Of a DNA stretch of 8,942 nucleotides, positions 4,838 through 8,942 are shown in pieces. Location: NCBI GenBank assembly GCA_023131705.1, contig JAGLZG010000054.1, positions 1 through 8,942 of the forward strand, given 5' to 3'. Under the pieces are notes generated by a model, which was given only the letters and a program-made list of their open reading frames with translations, had not been told where the DNA came from and ran no database searches. How positions within the stretch are numbered: the first letter of the stretch is position 1; each line of letters starts with the position of its first letter. The translations under genes and the position numbers were made by a program. The stretch is from Nanobdellota archaeon (GTDB lineage Archaea > Nanobdellota > Nanobdellia > Woesearchaeales > B3-WOES).

Positions 4838-5609
4838 TTCTCTCAAAACTTCCGTTTCCTTTTTTGTCCTCAATAAATCCTATTGCAGCATTCACTGCTT
4901 TTTCCATGATCTTTTCAGCATCCTTGTAGTTTAGTGATTCAACAATAATATTATATGTTCCGGCGCCGGCATATCTTATATTTATTCCGCCTTTTACAGC
5001 ATCTTCTGCTTTTTCCAAAGCCTCTTTAACAACATCAACACCATCACTGTCATAGCTTGTAAGCCTTAATTTGCCTTTTATAGTTACCTTTTGGGGCTTC
5101 ATCTTTTCTTTAATAAAATCAGTCAGTTTTTTTGCTATGGTCTTGTCTATGCCCAGCCCCTCTAAACTAACGTCATCACCAACAACATCAGAAAAACAGC
5201 TGTTTAAGCTGTCATACTCCTTTAATATTTTTTCACTAATATCTTTACGCAGACTTAACTCATCAATATTTGATTCCTTTGCAATAACATCAATCATCTT
5301 TTCTGCTTTCTGCTCTTGCTTTATTCCATCCAGTTTTTTCCTTTTCTGGCCTTCATTGACCCTTCTTAAGCTTAAATCAATATACCCTTTCTCCCTGTTA
5401 ATCCTTAAAACAACACAGACAATCTTTTTTCCCTCCCTCACAAAATCCCTGATATTCCTTATTCTTCCGGGGCTTATCTCAGAAATATGGATCATAGCCT
5501 GCTTGTTATATTCATCAAGATTAACAAAAACAGAATTATACAATATCTTTGTAACTGTGCACAAAACAAGTTCTCCTTCCTCAGGTATACCTTTTTTTTT
5601 AAGCAGCAT
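4830..5609 (-). CDS. Translation initiation factor 2, alpha subunit (aIF2-alpha)
   Basis: This is the alpha subunit of the heterotrimeric factor that brings initiator Met-tRNA to the small ribosomal subunit. The 259-aa product matches the archaeal family length. An N-terminal S1/OB domain runs from EEGELVLCTVTKIL (10-23) through FVNLDEY and HISEISPGRIR (41-51) to KGYIDLSLRRV (74-84). A helical domain (about 95-170) and a C-terminal alpha-beta domain ending with RYAGAGTYNIIVES (212-225) follow. Ser46 aligns with the region of the eukaryotic regulatory Ser51. The start at 5609 gives the canonical N-terminus and lies 2 nt after the rps27e stop. A longer frame from 5696 runs through rps27e and is not the gene. 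It overlaps nop10 by 8 nt. Confidence 0.96.
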   Translation of the reverse strand: MLLKKKGIPEEGELVLCTVTKILYNSVFVNLDEYNKQAMIHISEISPGRIRNIRDFVREGKKIVCVVLRINREKGYIDLSLRRVNEGQKRKKLDGIKQEQKAEKMIDVIAKESNIDELSLRKDISEKILKEYDSLNSCFSDVVGDDVSLEGLGIDKTIAKKLTDFIKEKMKPQKVTIKGKLRLTSYDSDGVDVVKEALEKAEDAVKGGINIRYAGAGTYNIIVESLNYKDAEKIMEKAVNAAIGFIEDKKGNGSFERND

Positions 5610-5611
5610 AT

Positions 5612-5797
5612 TTATTCTAAAACTTCCAATACCCTTGCCTTTACTTTTGATTTTCCGCCGGTAGGTTCTGCTAATACCTTGCCGCATACAAGACACTTGA
5701 TAATTGAGCTGGCCTTTCCAAACATTATCTGCTCATTCTTGCATTTAGGACATCTTATCTTTATAAATTTTGAGCTTGGCTCCTCATTAGTTTTCAT
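5612..5797 (-). CDS. rps27e: Ribosomal protein S27e (eS27)
   Basis: A small zinc-binding protein of the 30S subunit, found only in archaea and eukaryotes. The 61-aa product has the C4 zinc ribbon CPKCKNEQIMFG (16-27) and CLVCGKVLAEPTGGK (35-49), with Cys16, 19, 35 and 38 as ligands, followed by the characteristic AEPTGGK turn and a short beta strand. Length is normal. The ATG at 5797 is preceded by a strong Shine-Dalgarno-like GGGGTG at 5810-5805. Upstream is a TTTATAAA box, so the gene may be transcribed from its own promoter as well as from the rpl44e promoter. Its stop is 2 nt from the aIF2-alpha start, indicating coupled translation. Confidence 0.95.
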   Translation of the reverse strand: MKTNEEPSSKFIKIRCPKCKNEQIMFGKASSIIKCLVCGKVLAEPTGGKSKVKARVLEVLE

Positions 5798-5804
5798 AAT
5801 AATG

Positions 5805-5810
5805 CACCCC
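5805..5810 (-). promoter_or_regulatory. Shine-Dalgarno site of rps27e
   Basis: The minus strand reads GGGGTG, 7 nt before the ATG. It is one of the clearest ribosome-binding sites in the window and supports the start at 5797. Confidence 0.6.
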
Positions 5811-5842
5811 TGTATTTATAAAAAGAAAAGAATAAGTAATTG

Positions 5843-5850
5843 TTTATAAA
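5843..5850 (-). promoter_or_regulatory. Possible internal promoter (TATA box) for rps27e
   Basis: TTTATAAA lies in the 58-nt gap after rpl44e, 46-53 nt before the rps27e ATG. Initiation near 5820 would give a leader of about 23 nt that contains the GGGGTG site. The box sequence is self-complementary, so direction comes from context alone. Confidence 0.4.
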
Positions 5851-5855
5851 GGTTT

Positions 5856-6173
5856 TTACTTAAACTCAACCTTTTTTGTTCTCTTGCCTTTTTTCTGCAT
5901 GCTTGTCTTGCTGCACTCTTTGCATGTATATCTTAAATCTGTCTTTTTTGTCTGCTTTTTGCCGTATCTTTTCCAGGAACCCATTGCCTTTTTGCTGAAT
6001 CTTCCTAAATTACCAACACCCCTCCTTAAACCTCTTGACTTTACTCTTGATTTAGCTCCTCTTGACATTGTATGGGTTTTATTCAGTCCCTTAAAGCTCT
6101 GGTTCTTTATAGTATGCACTGTATGTTTCTTGCAATACCTGCAATACCTTTTTGTAGTCTTTGGCATTTTCAT
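5856..6173 (-). CDS. rpl44e: Ribosomal protein L44e (eL42)
   Basis: A zinc-ribbon protein of the 50S subunit near the E site, specific to archaea and eukaryotes. The 105-aa sequence begins MKMPKTTKRYCRYCKKHT (1-18) and closes with KKTDLRYTCKECSKTS (76-91) and a basic tail. Cys11, 14, 84 and 87 form the zinc site. The middle (about 25-75) is very basic and rich in Arg, Lys, Ser and Gly, and is somewhat longer than in typical archaeal homologues of about 92-95 aa. The ATG at 6173 is 26 bp from a TATA-like box, so the mRNA is probably leaderless; a second ATG two codons later is possible. It is the first gene of the rpl44e-rps27e-aIF2-alpha-nop10-PAC2 operon. Confidence 0.95.
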   Translation of the reverse strand: MKMPKTTKRYCRYCKKHTVHTIKNQSFKGLNKTHTMSRGAKSRVKSRGLRRGVGNLGRFSKKAMGSWKRYGKKQTKKTDLRYTCKECSKTSMQKKGKRTKKVEFK

Positions 6174-6192
6174 AATAGGTAGGATAAATGAT

Positions 6193-6203
6193 TTATTTAT
6201 AAA
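6193..6203 (-). promoter_or_regulatory. TATA box of the rpl44e operon
   Basis: The minus strand reads TTTATAAATAA, centred about 25 bp before the ATG at 6173. This spacing predicts a leaderless transcript for the ribosomal/translation operon. Confidence 0.6.
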
Positions 6204-6206
6204 CTT

Positions 6207-6300
6207 TTGGAAAAATGGAATTTTTCCAACAGGTTTGGAAACGAAGTTTCCAAAAGATTATGTTTTCGGGTTGTGTTGCGTAAGCGTTCTCCAAACATAA
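6207..6300. repeat. Three consecutive perfect inverted repeats between divergent promoters
   Basis: Repeat 1: TTGGAAAAA (6207-6215) and TTTTTCCAA (6221-6229). Repeat 2: TTTGGAAAC (6234-6242) and GTTTCCAAA (6246-6254), with a 3-nt loop. Repeat 3: TTATGTTT (6258-6265) and AAACATAA (6293-6300), with a 27-nt centre that is GC-richer than its surroundings. The heptamer TTGGAAA or its complement occurs four times in the first two. They lie between the TATA boxes of rpl44e and the zinc-ribbon gene. They could be operators, a small RNA or MITE-like debris. Confidence 0.6.
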
Positions 6301-6315
6301 AGCACAAGCAAAAAC

Positions 6316-6323
6316 TTTAATAA
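6316..6323 (+). promoter_or_regulatory. TATA box of the zinc-ribbon gene
   Basis: TTTAATAA is centred about 26 bp before the ATG at 6346, which fits a leaderless mRNA. No Shine-Dalgarno sequence precedes the start codon, in agreement. Confidence 0.55.
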
Positions 6324-6345
6324 CATAAGATATATTAAAAGCAGT

Positions 6346-6531
6346 ATGTCAAAAAAATTAATAAAAATCTGTCCAAAATGTAAAAGTACAGACATAAGCC
6401 CGGATTTATCTGTGCAGTCATATGCTCAAGGATCTTTTTTCAATCAATATAAATGTAATGACTGTGGATACAATGGACAATTTTTTCCAGAAGTTAATGA
6501 GAAAGAACTTAAAAAGACTTCTAAGAAATAG
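6346..6531 (+). CDS. Small zinc-ribbon protein
   Basis: A 61-aa protein made almost entirely of one zinc ribbon: KICPKCKSTDIS (7-18) and YKCNDCGYNGQFFPE (35-49), with Cys9, Cys12, Cys37 and Cys40 as likely ligands. A Lys/Glu-rich tail follows. The second knuckle with CGYxGxFFPE is common in small uncharacterised archaeal zinc-ribbon proteins. The specific role (nucleic-acid or protein binding) cannot be told. The gene is probably leaderless. It is followed after 54 nt by the IMPase gene, which seems to have its own promoter. Confidence 0.8.
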   Translation: MSKKLIKICPKCKSTDISPDLSVQSYAQGSFFNQYKCNDCGYNGQFFPEVNEKELKKTSKK

Positions 6532-6555
6532 TAAGCGACACAAAAATTAAGTAAA

Positions 6556-6565
6556 CTTAATAAAC
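6556..6565 (+). promoter_or_regulatory. TATA box of the IMPase-gpmI pair
   Basis: CTTAATAAAC is centred about 26 bp before the ATG at 6586 and closely resembles the box of the preceding gene. It predicts a leaderless transcript for the phosphatase and gpmI. Confidence 0.5.
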
Positions 6566-6585
6566 AAGTTCTTCAAAAACCAATA

Positions 6586-7362
6586 ATGATGTATTCAAAA
6601 GAACTAAAAACAGCAATAAAGGCAGCATATGCTGCTGGAAAAATATCCCTGAAATATTTTGAAAAGAAACATTCAGTAAAAGATAAAGGATCGGATGGCC
6701 TTGTTACAGAGATTGATATAAAGTGCGAGTCAAAGATAATAAGCATCCTTAAAAGATCATTTCCATCCCATAGTATCCTTTCAGAAGAGATAGGTTTTAT
6801 TGATAATAAATCAGAATACTGTTGGGCAATAGACCCAATTGACGGAACTCACAACTATATATATGGACTGCCTTTTTTCGGTGTTTCCATAGCTTTAATG
6901 AAGGACTATAAGCCAATAACAGGAGTAATATATCTTCCTTATTTTGATGAATTGTATTTTGCAGAAAAAGGAAAAGGAGCTTACTTGATTAAAAATAATA
7001 AGAAGAATAAACTGAGTGTTTCAGACAGGACTAAAAATATCAATGTTCTTTATATGTGCACATTTTTAAAAGAAAAACAAGGAAGGTTAAGATTATTCAA
7101 CAAAATAATGAAAAAACTAACTGAGATAAGAATGTTAGGCTGTGCTGTATTTGATTTAGCCTATATTGCATCCGGAAAAATAGATGGAAAGATAATTCCA
7201 AAAACAAACGCATGGGATGTTGCAGCAGGTTTTTTACTGATAGAAGAAGCAGGCGGGGAAATAACTTATTTCAATGGAAAAGCTTATAATCTTAAAGATT
7301 GTAAAGAACTAATAGTATCAAACAAAAGGATTCATAAAAAACTACTAAAACTAGTAAAATGA
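6586..7362 (+). CDS. Inositol-monophosphatase-family phosphatase (IMPase / possible FBPase)
   Basis: A Mg2+-dependent sugar-phosphate phosphatase of the IMPase superfamily, 258 aa, normal length. The metal-binding motifs are all present: LVTEIDIKCE (39-48) with Asp44, LSEEIG (65-70) with Glu67/Glu68, WAIDPIDGTHNY (80-91) with Asp83, Asp86, Gly87 and Thr88, and NAWDVAAGFLLIEEAGG (208-224) with Asp211. In archaea this family often hydrolyses both inositol-1-phosphate and fructose-1,6-bisphosphate (class IV FBPase). Sequence alone does not settle the substrate. The coupling to gpmI by an ATGA overlap (7359-7362) makes a gluconeogenic FBPase role attractive. Two adjacent ATGs (6586 and 6589) could start it; the first fits the TATA spacing. 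Confidence 0.93.
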   Translation: MMYSKELKTAIKAAYAAGKISLKYFEKKHSVKDKGSDGLVTEIDIKCESKIISILKRSFPSHSILSEEIGFIDNKSEYCWAIDPIDGTHNYIYGLPFFGVSIALMKDYKPITGVIYLPYFDELYFAEKGKGAYLIKNNKKNKLSVSDRTKNINVLYMCTFLKEKQGRLRLFNKIMKKLTEIRMLGCAVFDLAYIASGKIDGKIIPKTNAWDVAAGFLLIEEAGGEITYFNGKAYNLKDCKELIVSNKRIHKKLLKLVK

Positions 7363-8894
7363 AAAAAAAGGTTATACTTGTAATCAGGGATGGATGGGGA
7401 TATAGCAGGCAAAAAAAAGGAAATGCCGCTTTTCTTGCCAATACACCTAATGATGATTTCTATGAAAAGAATTACCCATGGACACTTCTAAAATGTTCTG
7501 GAAATGCTGTTGGCATTCCAAAAGGGACACAAGGCGGCAGTGAGCCAGGACATCTGACAATAGGTGCAGGAAGAATTATATGGCAGCCTTACGGAAATAT
7601 TAACAGAAAAATCAAAAGCAAAGAGTTTTTTAAAAACAAGGCTTTGTTAAAAGCAATAAAAAACTGCAAAAAACATAACTCTGACCTGCATCTAATGGGA
7701 TTGTTTTCTGACCAGGGAATACATGGAACTGTTAAACATTTGTATGCCTTGTTAAAATTAGCTAAGAAAAATAAAATAAAAAATGTCTATGTTCACTGCT
7801 TTTTGGATGGCAGGGATGTTCCTGAAAAAAGCGCTAAGAAATTTATTAAGCATTTCCTAAAAGAATCAAAAAAGCTTAAAACAGGAAAAATAGCTTCTAT
7901 AGTTGGAAGATACTATGCAATGGACAGGGATAATAATTATGACAGAACAGAAAAATCCTATAATTTGCTTACAAAAGCAGAAGGCTTTAAAGAAAAAAAC
8001 CCTTTAAAAGCAATTGATAATGCATATAAAAGAGGAGACCCTACTGATTACTATGTAAAGCCTATTGTGATTGTTGATAAAAACAACAAGCCGCTAACTG
8101 TAATTAAGGATGATGATTCTGTTATTTTCTGGAATTTCAGGAGTGACAGGTCTAGGCAGATAACATATGCTCTAACAAGCGAAAACTTTACAAAGTTTAA
8201 GATAGAAAAAAAACTAAAATTGACCTATGTCTGTATGAGCCAGTATGATAAAAACCTAAAACTGCCTGTTGCTTTTCCGCAGCTTGATGTAAAAAAGAAC
8301 CTGGGTCAGGTACTGGCAAAACATAATCTAAAACAATTAAGAATAGCCGAAACAGAAAAATATGCTCATGTTACATTTTTCTTTAATTCACAGGCTGAAA
8401 AGCCAAATAAAGGTGAAGACAGGATCCTGGTTCCTTCACCAAAAGTTCCAAGCTATGATCTTAAGCCAGAGATGAGCGCTTATGAAATAACAAAAAAATT
8501 ATTATCTCAGATAAAAAAACAGAAATATGATTTTATTTTAGTTAATTTTGCAAATGGTGACTTGGTTGGCCATTCCGGAAAGCTTAAAGCAGGAATAAAA
8601 TGCTGTGAGGTTGTTGACGAATGTGTTGGAAAAATAGTTAACATTGGATTAGAAAAAGATTATACATGCATAATTACAGGAGACCACGGTAATATAGAGG
8701 TAATGTTCTACCCTAATGGAGAGGTATGCCCTGCTCATGGCACTAATCCTGTTCCTCTTTTTATTATAAGCAATGATAAAAAACATCAAAAACTGAAAAA
8801 AGGCAAAGGTCTGAAAGATGTTGCTCCAACTATCCTTAAAATTATGGGAATAAAACAGCCAAAAGAGATGACAGGAAAAACTTTAATAATATGA
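7359..8894 (+). CDS. gpmI: 2,3-bisphosphoglycerate-independent phosphoglycerate mutase (GpmI type)
   Basis: This cytosolic enzyme interconverts 3- and 2-phosphoglycerate through a phosphoserine. The 511 aa match the long bacterial-type GpmI, not the roughly 400-aa archaeal ApgM. Residues seen: Asp11 (IRDGWG), the phosphorylated Ser61 in GGSEPGHLTIGAGR (59-72), HGTVKHLYAL (122-131), LDGRDVP (149-155), GRYYAMDRD (183-191), NFRSDRSRQIT (259-269), Lys334 in AETEKYAHVTFFFN (330-343), NGDLVGHSG (399-407) with Asp401 and His405, TGDHGNIE (440-447) with Asp442 and His443, and AHGTNPVP (459-466) with His460. The serine motif departs from the usual G-N-S-E-V-G-H, and AHGTN replaces AHTTN, but all metal ligands remain. 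The start overlaps the IMPase stop by 4 nt. It acts one step before enolase, which lies elsewhere in the window. Confidence 0.96.
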   Translation: MKKKVILVIRDGWGYSRQKKGNAAFLANTPNDDFYEKNYPWTLLKCSGNAVGIPKGTQGGSEPGHLTIGAGRIIWQPYGNINRKIKSKEFFKNKALLKAIKNCKKHNSDLHLMGLFSDQGIHGTVKHLYALLKLAKKNKIKNVYVHCFLDGRDVPEKSAKKFIKHFLKESKKLKTGKIASIVGRYYAMDRDNNYDRTEKSYNLLTKAEGFKEKNPLKAIDNAYKRGDPTDYYVKPIVIVDKNNKPLTVIKDDDSVIFWNFRSDRSRQITYALTSENFTKFKIEKKLKLTYVCMSQYDKNLKLPVAFPQLDVKKNLGQVLAKHNLKQLRIAETEKYAHVTFFFNSQAEKPNKGEDRILVPSPKVPSYDLKPEMSAYEITKKLLSQIKKQKYDFILVNFANGDLVGHSGKLKAGIKCCEVVDECVGKIVNIGLEKDYTCIITGDHGNIEVMFYPNGEVCPAHGTNPVPLFIISNDKKHQKLKKGKGLKDVAPTILKIMGIKQPKEMTGKTLII

Positions 8895-8896
8895 AT

Positions 8897-8912
8897 ATTT
8901 TTCCATTTTTTT
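8897..8912 (+). terminator. T-rich terminator after gpmI
   Basis: Runs of five and seven T (8898-8902 and 8906-8912) start a few bases after the gpmI stop, as expected for archaeal intrinsic termination. No hairpin is needed or seen. The last 30 bases of the window show nothing else. Confidence 0.45.
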
Positions 8913-8942
8913 GAATAATTTAAGATTATTTCCTAAAAAAGA

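Noticed and set aside
5610..5696. Longer N-terminus for aIF2-alpha (start at 5696)
   Set aside because: The added 29 residues are a shadow of rps27e, and the family N-terminus begins just before the EEGELV segment, matching the start at 5609.
4685..5849. Plus-strand open frames at 4685-4876, 5071-5664 and 5487-5849
   Set aside because: They are antisense to nop10, aIF2-alpha and rps27e. Their Phe/Ser/Leu-rich translations are the mirror of Lys/Glu-rich coding on the other strand.
5884..6300. Plus-strand open frame of 138 codons across L44e and the hairpin region
   Set aside because: It is antisense to a certain ribosomal protein gene and runs through inverted repeats. It has no promoter or ribosome-binding site and no domain.
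1..8942. CRISPR arrays, tRNA and rRNA genes
   Set aside because: No regularly spaced direct repeats, no tRNA-like cloverleaf or GTTCRA-type T-arm signature in a suitable context, and no rRNA-like conserved stretch were seen on either strand.

Overview
The window comes from an archaeon. It carries archaeal-type ribosomal proteins (L44e, S27e), the alpha subunit of initiation factor 2, the H/ACA RNP protein Nop10 and a PAC2-type proteasome-assembly chaperone. Many genes have a TATA-like box about 26 bp before the start codon, the arrangement of leaderless archaeal mRNAs. The low GC content, compact genes with 1-8 nt overlaps, and a bacterial-type phosphoglycerate mutase (GpmI) suggest a DPANN lineage such as Woesearchaeota or Pacearchaeota; that placement is inference.

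Layout, left to right. (1) 1-495: the 5' end of a minus-strand gene leaving the window, and a small winged-helix regulator on the plus strand. They are divergent around a perfect 10-bp palindrome that looks like an operator. (2) 485-820: debris of an IS200/IS605-type element. It holds the last 57 codons of a Y1 transposase (TnpA), joined directly to a hairpin-rich segment that resembles an IS605 right end or TnpB omega-RNA. (3) 829-2112: enolase, minus strand. (4) 2235-3751: a three-gene, AT-rich minus-strand cassette: a TIGR04255-like protein, a 63-aa acidic small protein and a 197-aa protein of unknown function. The junctions are an 8-nt overlap and a 1-nt gap. The cassette has its own TATA box, an operator-like inverted repeat and a T-rich end. 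It is the best candidate here for an undescribed accessory system. (5) 3870-6173: a minus-strand housekeeping operon in the order rpl44e, rps27e, aIF2-alpha, nop10, PAC2 chaperone, with overlapping or nearly touching junctions after rps27e. (6) 6174-6345: a divergent promoter region with three consecutive perfect inverted repeats. (7) 6346-8894, plus strand: a small zinc-ribbon protein, an inositol-monophosphatase-family phosphatase, and GpmI overlapping it by ATGA.

Functionally, enolase and GpmI catalyse consecutive steps of lower glycolysis/gluconeogenesis (3-PG to 2-PG to PEP). The IMPase-family enzyme upstream of gpmI could be an inositol-phosphate phosphatase or an archaeal fructose-1,6-bisphosphatase, which would fit a gluconeogenic role. 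The rpl44e to PAC2 operon combines ribosome parts, initiation, rRNA pseudouridylation and proteasome assembly, as in many archaea. The TIGR04255 cassette and the IS debris on either side of enolase are accessory material within this housekeeping stretch. No tRNA, rRNA or CRISPR array was seen.
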